From: Hathewaya limosa
Lineage (GTDB): Bacteria > Bacillota > Clostridia > Clostridiales > Clostridiaceae
NCBI RefSeq assembly: GCF_030815255.1
Contig: NZ_JAUSWN010000001.1
Coordinates: 1-64,000, forward strand
DNA: 64,000 nucleotides
Direction: 5' to 3'
Shown: piece by piece, positions 7,804 to 16,623 of the stretch
How the letters are laid out: every line of letters starts with the position of its first letter
Numbering within the stretch: position 1 is the first letter of the stretch
Made by a program: the position numbers and the translations under genes
The notes under the pieces: generated by a model
The model's input: the letters and a program-made list of their open reading frames with translations, nothing else
Databases searched by the model: none
Told to the model about the DNA's origin: nothing

Positions 7804-9351
7804 ATGTTAGTGCCTTACAAGAATGAACCATTAACTAATTTTAATTTACCAGAAAATAAAAAAGCTATGGAAGAAGCTTTAAATTTAATTGATAGCCAAA
7901 AAGGAAGACACTTTCCATTGATAATTAATGGAGAAAAAATAGATACTGAAGCAAGAATAACTTCTTATAATCCTTCAAAATCAGCTGAGATTATAGGAAC
8001 AACAGCTAAAGCTAATAAAGAATTAGCTGAAAAAGCTGTACAAGCAGCTTTAAAAGCTTTTGAAGGCTGGAAAAATGTTTGTCCAGCACAAAGAGCTAAT
8101 TATTTATTCAATGCAGCCGCTATTTTAAGAAAAAGAAAAAATGAATTTTCGGCTTTACTTGTTGAAGAGGCAGGTAAGATATGGGTTGAGGCTGATGCCG
8201 ATGTAGCAGAGGCAATAGACTTTTTAGAATACTATGGAAGACAAATGCTTAAGTATGCTAAAGGAATGGAATTAATACCACTTAAAAATTCAATAAATGT
8301 GTGCAAATATATTCCGCTTGGAGTAGGCTTAGTTGTTGCACCTTGGAATTTCCCATTAGCTATTTTAGTTGGTATGACTTCAGCTGCTATAGTTTCAGGA
8401 AATACTGTAATAATGAAACCAGCTAGTACAACACCAATTATTGCTGCTAAATTTATGGGAGTATTAGAAGAAATAGGACTTCCAAAAGGCGTTGTTAACT
8501 ATTTACCAGGACCAGGAGGAGAAGTTGGAGATTATTTAACTTCACATCCACAAATTAGATTTATAAACTTTACTGGTTCTAAGGATGTAGGATTAAGAAT
8601 AAATAAAATGGCTGCTGATTTAGCTCCAGGACAAAAATGGATTAAACGTGTTATAGCTGAAATGGGAGGAAAAGATTTTATAGTTGTAGATAGTGAAGCA
8701 GATGTAGATTTAGCTGCTCAAGCTATTGTAACTTCAGCTTTTGGTTTCCAAGGACAAAAATGTTCAGCTTGTTCAAGAGCTATTATAGATGAAACAGTTT
8801 ATGATGAAATAGTTGAAAAAGTTGTTGCTAAGACTAAAGAATTAAAAATTGGTCCAGCTAGAGAATTTGGAGTAAATGTATCTCCTGTAATAGATCAAAA
8901 TTCAGTAGATAAAATTTTAAAATATGTTGAAATAGGTAAAAAAGAAGGTAAATTACTTACTGGAGGCGTAAGAACAAGTGAAGAAGGATTCTTTGTTGCT
9001 CCAACAGTTTTTGCCGATGTTGATAGAAATGCTAGAATAGCACAAGAAGAAGTATTTGGACCTTTTGTAGCATTAATAAAATCTAAGGGATTAGAAGATG
9101 CAATAGAAATTGCTAATGGAACAGTTTATGGATTGACAGGTGCATTTATTTCTAAAAATAGAACTAAAATTGAAATTGCTAAGAGAGAATTACATGCAGG
9201 AAATCTTTATATAAATAGAAAATGTACAGGTGCACTTGTTGGTGCAGAACCTTTTGGAGGATTTAATTTATCAGGTACGGACTCTAAAGCAGGTGGTGCA
9301 GATTATTTATTATTATTCATGCAAGCAAAATCAATTTCTGAACAATTGTAA
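7804..9351 (+). CDS. rocA: L-glutamate gamma-semialdehyde (P5C) dehydrogenase, RocA type
   Basis: A 515-residue aldehyde dehydrogenase, the exact length of Bacillus RocA/PruA2 enzymes and with their N-terminal pattern (YKNEPLTNFNLPENKKAMEEAL, then PLIINGEKI). It oxidises pyrroline-5-carboxylate / glutamate semialdehyde to glutamate with NAD(P). The general-base region IAEMGGKD (Glu286) and catalytic cysteine in GQKCSACSR (Cys320) are intact, as is VAPWNFPLAI. Preceded by a gggggaag ribosome site and followed by a terminator, so it is monocistronic. It is the usual last step of arginine, ornithine and proline breakdown, which fits the antiporters upstream and the hydroxyproline/ProC genes downstream. 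Confidence 0.92.
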   Translation: MLVPYKNEPLTNFNLPENKKAMEEALNLIDSQKGRHFPLIINGEKIDTEARITSYNPSKSAEIIGTTAKANKELAEKAVQAALKAFEGWKNVCPAQRANYLFNAAAILRKRKNEFSALLVEEAGKIWVEADADVAEAIDFLEYYGRQMLKYAKGMELIPLKNSINVCKYIPLGVGLVVAPWNFPLAILVGMTSAAIVSGNTVIMKPASTTPIIAAKFMGVLEEIGLPKGVVNYLPGPGGEVGDYLTSHPQIRFINFTGSKDVGLRINKMAADLAPGQKWIKRVIAEMGGKDFIVVDSEADVDLAAQAIVTSAFGFQGQKCSACSRAIIDETVYDEIVEKVVAKTKELKIGPAREFGVNVSPVIDQNSVDKILKYVEIGKKEGKLLTGGVRTSEEGFFVAPTVFADVDRNARIAQEEVFGPFVALIKSKGLEDAIEIANGTVYGLTGAFISKNRTKIEIAKRELHAGNLYINRKCTGALVGAEPFGGFNLSGTDSKAGGADYLLLFMQAKSISEQL

Positions 9352-9390
9352 TCCTTATAAAAAATTAAATATATAAAGAAATATTTTAAA

Positions 9391-9422
9391 AAAAGTGTCG
9401 ATAAAATCGGCACTTTTTTTTT
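9391..9422 (+). terminator. Terminator after rocA
   Basis: Stem aaaagtgtcga / tcggcactttt with loop taaaa, then eight or more T. Confidence 0.85.
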
Positions 9423-9444
9423 CACAATATGTGTAAATATTTTA

Positions 9445-9473
9445 TTGTTTTTGGTATAAGTAAGTGTTACAAT
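9445..9473 (+). promoter_or_regulatory. Probable sigma-A promoter of the YitT gene
   Basis: TTGTTT (9445-9450) and TACAAT (9468-9473) with a 17-base spacer, about 95 bases before the start codon. Confidence 0.5.
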
Positions 9474-9567
9474 ATGAAATGATTAAAAGTTTTTAAAAAA
9501 ATTCAGACAATTAAAGGGGAGCAATTATATTTATTATAAATTTTTAAAATTAGTGGGGGGAGCTTCT

Positions 9568-10434
9568 ATGGTTAAAGTAACTGAACAAAATAAGAAAAAA
9601 CTTATTGAAGACTATGTACTTATAGTTTTAGGCTGTACTTTGGTTGCAATATCAGTGCAAAAGTTTTTAGCAGAGGGAAACTTAGTAATTGGAGGGTTAG
9701 CAGGTATAGCAGTAATTTTAAAATATTTTACGGGTATTAGTATAGCTACTACTAATCTTTTAGTAAATGGACCTTTGTTTTTATTATGGATAAAACAAAG
9801 AGGAATTAAAGCAACTATTAGGATAGTAATTACTGTGGTATATCTTTCATTTGCATTATGGTATGTAGAATTTTTGCCATCTATGTTACCTAAAAATAAT
9901 TTATTTTTAGCAAGTATCTATGGAGCACTGACCTTAGGTGGTGGAATAGGATTAATACTAAGAGCTTCTTCTAGTAGTGGAGGAACTGATTTAGCTGCTA
10001 ACCTATTGCATTTTAGATTTAAATCTATTCCAATATCTGTTTTTATGCAAACACTTGATTCTACTATTATAGTCATTGGAGCTGTTGTATTTGGAAAAGA
10101 AAAGGCTATGTATGCATTGATATCTGCTTTTATAGTATCGAGGGTTGCAGGGTACATATTAGAAGGAGGACATTCTGCTAAGGCAGTATTAGTTATATCA
10201 GAAAAAATTGATGAAATTGCACCTAAATTACAGGATTCAATGAAAAGGGGAGGTACATTTGTCAATGGTACAGGTATGTATACTAATAATGAAAAGAAAA
10301 TGTTATATATGGTTGTATCAAGTAAACAAATATTTAAATTTCAAAAGTTGGTTAATAAATTAGATTCGAATGCATTTATTACTATAACTGATGTAAAAGA
10401 GGCTTATGGTAATGGATTTAAGCAATTAGTGTAG
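9568..10434 (+). CDS. YitT/DUF161 family membrane protein with C-terminal DUF2179
   Basis: 288 residues from ATG 9568, chosen because the tggggggag ribosome site lies just before it; an upstream GTG at 9553 overlaps that site. Five or six membrane helices occupy residues about 15-190, with the family's glycine-rich segments (GGLAGIAVILKYF, GGGIGLILRASSSSGGTD). The last 90 residues form the soluble DUF2179 domain (RGGTFVNGTGMYTNNEKKML). Firmicutes carry several such proteins; some are described as sporulation-associated or metal-related, but the transport role is not established. Monocistronic between a promoter-like sequence and a terminator. Confidence 0.88.
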   Translation: MVKVTEQNKKKLIEDYVLIVLGCTLVAISVQKFLAEGNLVIGGLAGIAVILKYFTGISIATTNLLVNGPLFLLWIKQRGIKATIRIVITVVYLSFALWYVEFLPSMLPKNNLFLASIYGALTLGGGIGLILRASSSSGGTDLAANLLHFRFKSIPISVFMQTLDSTIIVIGAVVFGKEKAMYALISAFIVSRVAGYILEGGHSAKAVLVISEKIDEIAPKLQDSMKRGGTFVNGTGMYTNNEKKMLYMVVSSKQIFKFQKLVNKLDSNAFITITDVKEAYGNGFKQLV

Positions 10435-10461
10435 TTAAATTAAATAATATTAAATAATAAA

Positions 10462-10499
10462 AAAAGTCATCGAATTAATGAATAGTTCGATGACTTTTA
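10462..10499. terminator. Bidirectional terminator between converging genes
   Basis: Stem aaaagtcatcgaa / ttcgatgactttt, with T runs on both strands. It ends the YitT gene on the plus strand and contains the stop codon of the minus-strand zinc-ribbon gene. Confidence 0.8.
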
Positions 10500-10742
10500 A
10501 TTTGTAAAAAATTTTGATGGTAATATTAATTCTTCATTTCTAAAATAAGGGGCTGAAAATGCAAATACTTTTTCGTTTCCACATTTACTACAAGTACATA
10601 TACATAGGTGATGTGGATAGCCCTCTATAAATTCTACATATAATTCATCTATAATAAGATTACTTCCGCAAAATTCACAAGGAGTGCTGTTGATAATAGA
10701 GTATTCACTTTCTATATAAAGCATTGTTTCTTTTGAAATCAT
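10497..10742 (-). CDS. Small zinc-ribbon protein of unknown function
   Basis: 81 residues, read from ATG 10742, which follows a taggagaaa ribosome site on the minus strand; the longer reading from 10772 has no such site. Two CxxC pairs (PCEFCGS and CSKCGNE) about 27 residues apart suggest a single zinc ribbon. The segment between them is hydrophobic and aromatic-rich (YVEFIEGYPHHLCIC). I do not recognise the family. It converges on the YitT gene and is divergent from spmA. Confidence 0.7.
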   Translation of the reverse strand: MISKETMLYIESEYSIINSTPCEFCGSNLIIDELYVEFIEGYPHHLCICTCSKCGNEKVFAFSAPYFRNEELILPSKFFTN

Positions 10743-10869
10743 TAACTTTCTCCTAATTGATATTTTCAACATATTTTATGGTATCACTAAAATAACATAA
10801 ACACAAGGAAAAAATTAAGGAAATCATTCATATACATTAATGTAGTAATTATATTTAAGGGGTGATTTC

Positions 10870-11445
10870 TTGATAAATGGAATTTGGTTTTTACTTATTA
10901 TTGTAGGTATAATAGTAGGCGTTTTTACGGGAAAAGGAGACGCATTAACAAAAGTCATAGTTTCTTCAGCAGGTTCTACTGTAGAACTTATGATAGCCCT
11001 AGTAGGATTAATGTGCCTATGGTGTGGTGTTATTAAAATATTGCAAGAAAGTGGGGCAATGAAATTTATTGCAAAAATATTGCAACCTATTTTAAAGCTT
11101 TTGTTTAAAAAAGAAGGCAGAAGTGAAAAGGCTATGGAATCTATTGTAATGAATTTGACTGCTAATAGTATGGGAATATCCAATGCAGCTACTCCAGCAG
11201 GAATTAAAGCTATGGAGGAAATGCAAAAGTTAAATACTAATAAAGATTATGCTACTAATGACATGATATTGTTTTTAGTTCTTAATTCTACATGTATACA
11301 ATTTATTCCTTCTACTATTATTTCTGTAAGGGCAGCGTGTAATTCTAAAAATCCAGCAGTAATAATATTGCCAGCTATACTATCTACAGCTATAGCATCC
11401 TTAGCAGGAATTATATTTTGCAAAGTTTTAGAAAAATATTTTTAG
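10870..11445 (+). CDS. spmA: Spore maturation protein A
   Basis: 191 residues starting at TTG 10870, supported by the aaggggtga site at 10857-10865. An integral membrane protein of the nucleoside-recognition (Gate) family: four or five hydrophobic segments with the family sequence LTANSMGISNAATPAGIKAMEEMQ. In Bacillus SpmA and SpmB are needed for proper dehydration of the spore core and hence heat resistance. spmB begins 12 bases downstream. Length is normal for the family. Confidence 0.93.
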   Translation: MINGIWFLLIIVGIIVGVFTGKGDALTKVIVSSAGSTVELMIALVGLMCLWCGVIKILQESGAMKFIAKILQPILKLLFKKEGRSEKAMESIVMNLTANSMGISNAATPAGIKAMEEMQKLNTNKDYATNDMILFLVLNSTCIQFIPSTIISVRAACNSKNPAVIILPAILSTAIASLAGIIFCKVLEKYF

Positions 11446-11457
11446 GAGGAGCTTAAT

Positions 11458-11979
11458 ATGAATTTTACTAAATCTATTATTCCAGTAATAATATTACTTA
11501 TTATTTTGCTTGGGATGTCTAAGGGAGTAAAAGTGTATGAATGTTTTGTGGAAGGAGCTAAGGAGGGAATAAGTATTTGTATTAGAATATTTCCTTATTT
11601 GTTAGCAATGCTTTTAGCAGTAGGGATAATTAGAGAATCAGGAGTGCTTAATTATATTATAGGTGGGGTTGGAAAGGTTACATCTGCGGTAGATTTACCT
11701 TCGGAGGTGTTACCTTTAGTCTTAATTAAACCATTATCAGGTAGTGGTGCATTAGGAGTTTTTACAGAAATAATAAAAACATATGGACCAGATACATATG
11801 TAGGGGTTTTAGCTTCTATTATTATGGGAACAACTGAAACAATTTTTTATACAGTTTCAGTATATTATGGTTCAGTTAAAATAAAAAAAATTAGACATAC
11901 ATTATGGGCAGCATTACTTGCAGATATGGTAGCAATAATAAGTGCTGTATGCTTTACTAAGTTAATTTTAGTTAGATAG
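11458..11979 (+). CDS. spmB: Spore maturation protein B
   Basis: 173 residues from ATG 11458 after an aggaggagc ribosome site. A membrane protein with the SpmB signature LIKPLSGSGALGVFTEIIKTYGPD and MGTTETIFYTVSVYYGSVKIKK. It forms a two-gene operon with spmA and presumably acts with it in the membranes of the developing spore. Its presence is good evidence that the organism sporulates. Confidence 0.93.
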   Translation: MNFTKSIIPVIILLIILLGMSKGVKVYECFVEGAKEGISICIRIFPYLLAMLLAVGIIRESGVLNYIIGGVGKVTSAVDLPSEVLPLVLIKPLSGSGALGVFTEIIKTYGPDTYVGVLASIIMGTTETIFYTVSVYYGSVKIKKIRHTLWAALLADMVAIISAVCFTKLILVR

Positions 11980-11995
11980 AATTAGAAAATATAAA

Positions 11996-12036
11996 AACCA
12001 GTTACTTTTTAGTATAGTTTTAAAAAGTAACTGGTT
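11996..12036. terminator. Strong hairpin between spmB and the small minus-strand gene
   Basis: Near-perfect 16-base stem aaccagttacttttta / taaaaagtaactggtt. On the minus strand it is followed by a T-rich run, so it mainly ends the minus-strand gene at 12083; it may also stop spmAB transcripts. Confidence 0.75.
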
Positions 12037-12082
12037 AAATATATATATAAGGCGGTTTTAAAAATTTAATTAATTATATAGG

Positions 12083-12274
12083 CTATTTATTTTTATCTAA
12101 AGAGTCAGTGACTAGATTTTCTACATTTTCTTTAAATTTGCCTAATGATTTTTTGCTATAATCAGAAGCATTTATTTTATCCACTTCTTTTTTTAATTTA
12201 TATAGTAATTCAGAATATAACTTCTTATAATTTTTCTTATAATTATTCTTTTGATTATCTTTTTTTATCCACAA
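12083..12274 (-). CDS. Small lysine-rich charged protein, unknown function
   Basis: About 63 residues, dominated by Lys, Asn and Glu (KKNYKKLYSELLYKLKKE) with predicted helical character and no cysteine. The start is uncertain: a GTG at 12283 overlaps the gaggtg ribosome site, while the TTG at 12274 is spaced correctly from it, so I prefer the latter. No family recognised. It sits between spmB and the hydroxyproline regulator and has its own strong terminator, which supports it being a real gene. Confidence 0.5.
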   Translation of the reverse strand: MWIKKDNQKNNYKKNYKKLYSELLYKLKKEVDKINASDYSKKSLGKFKENVENLVTDSLDKNK

Positions 12275-12283
12275 AATGCTCAC

Positions 12284-12572
12284 CTCAAATTAAAAAGAAT
12301 ACTATACTTTATATAGTATGAAAAAAATCATAGAAGTGATAATTTATTAAGGTAAGATAGAGATATGAAGTATAAAAAAATTTAAAAAAATTTCATGAAC
12401 AAAAATATATTCTATAAAATTTCATATACATAAAATAAATTTTCATGATAGAAAAATAATTTTGAAAATTAGTAGCTTTTTAATTATTATAATAGTATAA
12501 TAATATTAAGTAAACAATAACTTTTATTATTGTGAAGATATAAAAGAATTTAAATGTGGAAGGGATTTTATT
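12284..12572. promoter_or_regulatory. Divergent regulatory region before the hydroxyproline genes
   Basis: AT-rich spacer between a minus-strand gene and the XRE-cupin regulator. A possible promoter is TTGAAA (12462-12467), 17 bases, TATTAT (12485-12490). Upstream lie three TTTCAT-containing segments: aaatttcatgaac (about 12388), aaatttcatatac (about 12417) and ttttcatgatag (about 12440), which could be binding sites for the regulator. The promoter call is tentative because the sequence is so AT-rich. Confidence 0.4.
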
Positions 12573-13136
12573 ATGACTGGAGATATAGGAAGTAAAATTA
12601 AAGAACTTAGAAATAATAGAAAATTAACACTAAAGGAACTTAGTGCTCAAACTAACTTATCTATAGGTTTTTTATCACAATTAGAAAGAGGACTAACTAC
12701 TATAGCTATAGATTCTTTGGAGAAAATAGCTACAGTATTAGGTGTTGATTTATCATACTTTTTTAATATACCAAGAGAAAATAAAGGAAGTATATTAAGA
12801 AGTTATGAAAAAGAAGTTTTTCAAATAGTTCAATCAAAATTTATTGTATATCACCTTTCTAATGATATAGAAAATAGAGATCTATTGCCAAGAATTTACG
12901 AAATTTTACCTGAAGAAGGAACTGAAAATTTAACATCTTATCAGCATGATGGTGAAGAATTTGTATATGTTCTTGAAGGAATTTTAACATTATATTTAGA
13001 TAATACTAAATATGAGTTATATCCAGGAGATAGCTCTCATTATGAATCTAAGTTTATTCACAATTGGGCAAATCATACAAATAAAATAGTAAAAATATTA
13101 ACGGTTCATACCCCAAATGCATTTAAAAATAAATAG
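12573..13136 (+). CDS. XRE-family regulator with C-terminal cupin
   Basis: 187 residues: a helix-turn-helix of the Cro/C1 type at about 7-60 (KIKELRNNRKLTLKELSAQT then LSIGFLSQLERGLTTIAIDSL) and a cupin_2 domain at about 110-183 (HDGEEFVYVLEGILTLYLDN, YPGDSSHYESKFIHNWAN). Proteins of this MmsR/PuuR-like build sense small metabolites with the cupin pocket and control adjacent catabolic genes. It lies 31 bases before hypE and in the same direction, so it most likely controls the hydroxyproline genes and itself. The effector is probably hydroxyproline or a derivative (inference). Confidence 0.85.
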   Translation: MTGDIGSKIKELRNNRKLTLKELSAQTNLSIGFLSQLERGLTTIAIDSLEKIATVLGVDLSYFFNIPRENKGSILRSYEKEVFQIVQSKFIVYHLSNDIENRDLLPRIYEILPEEGTENLTSYQHDGEEFVYVLEGILTLYLDNTKYELYPGDSSHYESKFIHNWANHTNKIVKILTVHTPNAFKNK

Positions 13137-13167
13137 AAACTAGAGTTTTTTAAAAGGGGATGATATT

Positions 13168-14070
13168 TTGAACAAGGGGATAATTTTTAATATACAAAAG
13201 TATTCCATTCATGATGGTCCAGGAATTAGAACTACTGTGTTTTTAAAAGGGTGTCCTTTAAATTGTTGGTGGTGTCATAATCCTGAAAGTCAAAAAAAAG
13301 AGCCACAGTTAATGCATTTTAATTCGAAGTGTATTAAATGTGGAAGATGTGAAAATAAATGTAATCAGAATGCTATTTCTATAGTAGATAATAAGTTTTA
13401 TTTAGATAAAAGTAAATGCACATTATGTGGACAGTGTGCTGATGTATGTGTACAAGCAGCCCTAGAGTTGTCAGGTAAAGAAGTTACAGTAGAGCAAGTG
13501 GTTAAGGAAGTTAAGAAAGATGAGATATTTTATGAGGAATCTAATGGTGGAGTAACTTTTTCAGGTGGAGAACCTATGGCACAAATTGATTTTTTAGAGA
13601 AAGCACTTAAGGCCTGTAGTAATTCTGGAATTCACACTACAGTAGATACTTGTGCATTTACAACATGGAGTAATTTTGAAAGAATTCTAGATTATACAGA
13701 TTTATTTTTAGTAGATTTGAAACACATCGATAGTAATGAGCATAAAAAATATACAGGTGTTCCTAATGAAACAATATTAGAAAATATTAAAAAACTTTCA
13801 GATTTAGGAAAAAAAATATATATAAGAATTCCCATAATTCCTGGTATCAATGATTCTAATGAAATCATTGATAGAACTATAAGTTTCTTAAGGGATATAA
13901 AAATGGATCAGTTAAATCTTTTGCCATATCATAAAATTGGTATGGATAAATATAAAAGACTTCAAGAAAATTATAAATTAGAAGGATTACAAGAGCCTTC
14001 ACAAAAATATATGCAACAATTGGTAGAATATTTTAAGAAGAATGGGTTTAATGTCAAGATAGGGGGGTAA
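13168..14070 (+). CDS. hypE: Glycyl radical enzyme activase for HypD
   Basis: A 300-residue radical SAM activase. The SAM cluster cysteines are in KGCPLNCWWCHNPE (CX3CX2C). An inserted ferredoxin-like region has two further 4Fe-4S sets (CIKCGRCENKC and CTLCGQCADVC), the pattern of activases for the glycerol/choline/hydroxyproline dehydratase group. GGVTFSGGEPMAQ is the SAM-binding GGE motif. It would install the glycyl radical on HypD, whose gene begins four bases after its stop. The start is TTG 13168 with an aaaagggga ribosome site. Activase before the dehydratase, regulator upstream. Confidence 0.9.
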   Translation: MNKGIIFNIQKYSIHDGPGIRTTVFLKGCPLNCWWCHNPESQKKEPQLMHFNSKCIKCGRCENKCNQNAISIVDNKFYLDKSKCTLCGQCADVCVQAALELSGKEVTVEQVVKEVKKDEIFYEESNGGVTFSGGEPMAQIDFLEKALKACSNSGIHTTVDTCAFTTWSNFERILDYTDLFLVDLKHIDSNEHKKYTGVPNETILENIKKLSDLGKKIYIRIPIIPGINDSNEIIDRTISFLRDIKMDQLNLLPYHKIGMDKYKRLQENYKLEGLQEPSQKYMQQLVEYFKKNGFNVKIGG

Positions 14071-14074
14071 TTTT

Positions 14075-16441
14075 ATGAAAACAAAAAGAGTAGAAAAATT
14101 AAGAGCTCAAAGTGTAAATGCAGTTCCATATATTTCTATGGAAAGAGCTAATCTCGTTACAGAGATTTACAAAAAATACCAAGGAGCAGTTCCAACTCCG
14201 ATTTTAAGAGCATTAGCTTTTAAAAATATTATGGAAAATAAAAAACTTTGTATTAATGATGGAGAATTAATTGTAGGAGAAAGAGGAGAGGCACCAGCCG
14301 CAACTCCAACTTATCCTGAACTTTGTTGTCATACTTTAAGCGATTTTGATATTATGGATCAACGTGAAAAAATTTCTTTTAAAGTTTCTGAACATTCTAA
14401 GAAGTTCCAAGAGGAAACTATAATTCCGTTTTGGGAAAACAGGGCTATGAGACACATTCTTTTAGAAAATATGACTAAAGAATGGATGGATGCATATGAG
14501 GCCGGTATAATAACAGAATTTATGGAACAAAGGGCACCAGGACATGCTGCTTTAGATGATAAAATATATCATAGGGGATTTGGTGATTTTAAAGCTCAAA
14601 TTCAAAATGAAATAGATAAATTAGATTGTTTTAATGATACTATGTTTTTTGAGAAAAAGGCAGAACTTGAAGCTATGGCTATTGCTTGTGATGCATTAAT
14701 AATTTATGGTAAGAGATATTCTGAATATGCTAGGGAATTAGCAGACAAAGAAGAAGATTTAAATAGAAAAAAAGAATTAATGGAAATTTCAGAAAGATGT
14801 GCGTGGGTACCAGAACATGCACCAAGAAATTTTGCAGAAGCTCTTCAAATGTATTGGTTTGTACATTTAGGTGTAATAACTGAATTAAATACTTGGGATT
14901 CATTCTGTCCAGGAAGATTGGATCAACACTTATATCCATTCTATAAACGTGAAGTTGACGAGGGAACTTTAACTAAAGAAAATGCTATGGAATTATTGGA
15001 ATGTTTCTGGGTTAAGTTCAATAATCAACCAGCTCCACCTAAGGTTGGTATTACACTTGAGGAAAGTGGAACTTACACAGATTTTTGTAATATTAATATT
15101 GGTGGGGTTACTAAGGACGGCAAAGATGGTGTTAATGAGTTAAGTTATATGCTTCTTGATGTAATTGAAGAAATGAGATTATTACAACCAAGTTCAAATG
15201 TTCAAATTAGTAGATTAAATCCTGATAAGTTTATTAAAAGAGCGGCCAAAATCGTTAGAACAGGATTTGGACAACCATCTATGTTTAATGTAGAAACAGT
15301 TATTGAAGAAATGTTAAGAGTAGGAAAATCTATTGAAGATGCTAGATGTGGTGGAACAACAGGATGTGTTGAAACTGGTGCATTTGGTAAAGAACGTTAT
15401 TCATTAACTGGTTACTTTAATTTGCCTAAGATTCTTGAAGTTACTTTAAATAATGGTGTTGATCCTATGACAGGAAAGCAAATAGGATTAAAGACTGGTG
15501 ATGTAACAGAATTTAAGTCTTATGATGAATTATTTGATGCATATAAGAAACAAATAAAATATTTTGCTGATGTTAAAATTGAAGGAAATCAAATTATTGA
15601 AAAATTATATGCAATAACAATGCCATCACCATTTATGTCAGTTATTATTGATGATTGTATCACTAAGGCTGTTGATTATAATGCAGGTGGGGCAAGATAT
15701 AATACAAGATATATTCAAGGTGTTGGTATAGGAACTATTTCAGATGCTTTATCATCTATTAAATATAATGTATTTGACAATAAGAAATTTACAATGAAAG
15801 AATTAATGGGAGCTTTAAAAGATAATTTTGAAGGTCATGAAGATATATACAATATTGTAAACAATAGAACTCCTAAGTATGGAAATGATGATGATTATGC
15901 AGATGATGTTATGAAATCTATATTTGATGCATACTATGATTCAATAAATGGAAGATTAGCTCCAACTGGAGCGACTTATAGAATAGATATGTTGCCAACA
16001 ACTTGCCATGTTTACTTTGGTAAAGTTATGGGTGCAAGTGCAGATGGTAGACTATCTAGAAAGCCATTATCAGAGGGTATATCTCCATCAAAGGGAGCTG
16101 ATAAAAATGGACCAACATCTGTAGTTAAATCTGCATCTAAAATGGATCATGTAAAAACTGGTGGTACATTGTTAAATCAAAAATTTACTCCAGATGTAAT
16201 TGCAGGGGATGAAGGATTAGAAAATGTGAAAAATTTAGTAAGGGCTTACTTCAAGATGGGAGGACATCACATTCAATTTAATGTTGTAGATAAACAAACA
16301 TTATTAAATGCACAAAAACATCCGGAAGAATACAAAGATTTAATAGTTCGTGTTGCTGGATATAGTGATTATTTCTGTAACTTAAATAAAGTTCTTCAAG
16401 ATGAAATAATTGAAAGAACAGAGCAAAGTTTTAACTGTTAA
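14075..16441 (+). CDS. hypD: trans-4-hydroxy-L-proline dehydratase (glycyl radical enzyme)
   Basis: A 788-residue PFL-like glycyl radical enzyme. The thiyl cysteine and neighbouring glutamate are in GTTGCVETGAFGKE (Cys431, Glu433) and the glycyl radical site is in VRVAGYSDYF (Gly762), matching known HypD numbering shifted by three. HypD removes water from trans-4-hydroxyproline to give pyrroline-5-carboxylate. The assignment to HypD, rather than choline lyase or glycerol/propanediol dehydratase, rests on the TGCVETGAFGKE region, the length, and proC directly downstream, as in Clostridioides difficile. The ribosome site aggggggt lies in the end of hypE. No key residue is missing. Confidence 0.9.
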   Translation: MKTKRVEKLRAQSVNAVPYISMERANLVTEIYKKYQGAVPTPILRALAFKNIMENKKLCINDGELIVGERGEAPAATPTYPELCCHTLSDFDIMDQREKISFKVSEHSKKFQEETIIPFWENRAMRHILLENMTKEWMDAYEAGIITEFMEQRAPGHAALDDKIYHRGFGDFKAQIQNEIDKLDCFNDTMFFEKKAELEAMAIACDALIIYGKRYSEYARELADKEEDLNRKKELMEISERCAWVPEHAPRNFAEALQMYWFVHLGVITELNTWDSFCPGRLDQHLYPFYKREVDEGTLTKENAMELLECFWVKFNNQPAPPKVGITLEESGTYTDFCNINIGGVTKDGKDGVNELSYMLLDVIEEMRLLQPSSNVQISRLNPDKFIKRAAKIVRTGFGQPSMFNVETVIEEMLRVGKSIEDARCGGTTGCVETGAFGKERYSLTGYFNLPKILEVTLNNGVDPMTGKQIGLKTGDVTEFKSYDELFDAYKKQIKYFADVKIEGNQIIEKLYAITMPSPFMSVIIDDCITKAVDYNAGGARYNTRYIQGVGIGTISDALSSIKYNVFDNKKFTMKELMGALKDNFEGHEDIYNIVNNRTPKYGNDDDYADDVMKSIFDAYYDSINGRLAPTGATYRIDMLPTTCHVYFGKVMGASADGRLSRKPLSEGISPSKGADKNGPTSVVKSASKMDHVKTGGTLLNQKFTPDVIAGDEGLENVKNLVRAYFKMGGHHIQFNVVDKQTLLNAQKHPEEYKDLIVRVAGYSDYFCNLNKVLQDEIIERTEQSFNC

Positions 16442-16561
16442 TTTTTCTTTGATGAAAATTAAACAAGAATTTATAAAAAAAATAGAAAATAGTCTCTCTA
16501 ATTTGATAAATATTATGCAAAGTTTTACTAAATAGTAGTATAATATTTGTATAGTTAAATA

Positions 16562-16596
16562 TAGGCATTAAGAAAAAATGATTTTCTTAATGCCTA
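16562..16596 (+). promoter_or_regulatory. Perfect 15-base hairpin in the proC leader
   Basis: taggcattaagaaaa and ttttcttaatgccta pair perfectly around a five-base loop, with no T run after the stem, ending 28 bases before proC. A -10-like TATAAT at 16539-16544 lies just upstream, so the hairpin would be at or near the 5' end of a proC mRNA. It may be a stabilising 5' hairpin, an operator or a weak barrier to hypD read-through. Confidence 0.5.
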
Positions 16597-16623
16597 GTAA
16601 TAAATAAGTGGGGAGGCTAAGTA

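Noticed and set aside
9553..9567. Longer YitT reading from GTG 9553
   Set aside because: The codon overlaps the ribosome site that serves ATG 9568.
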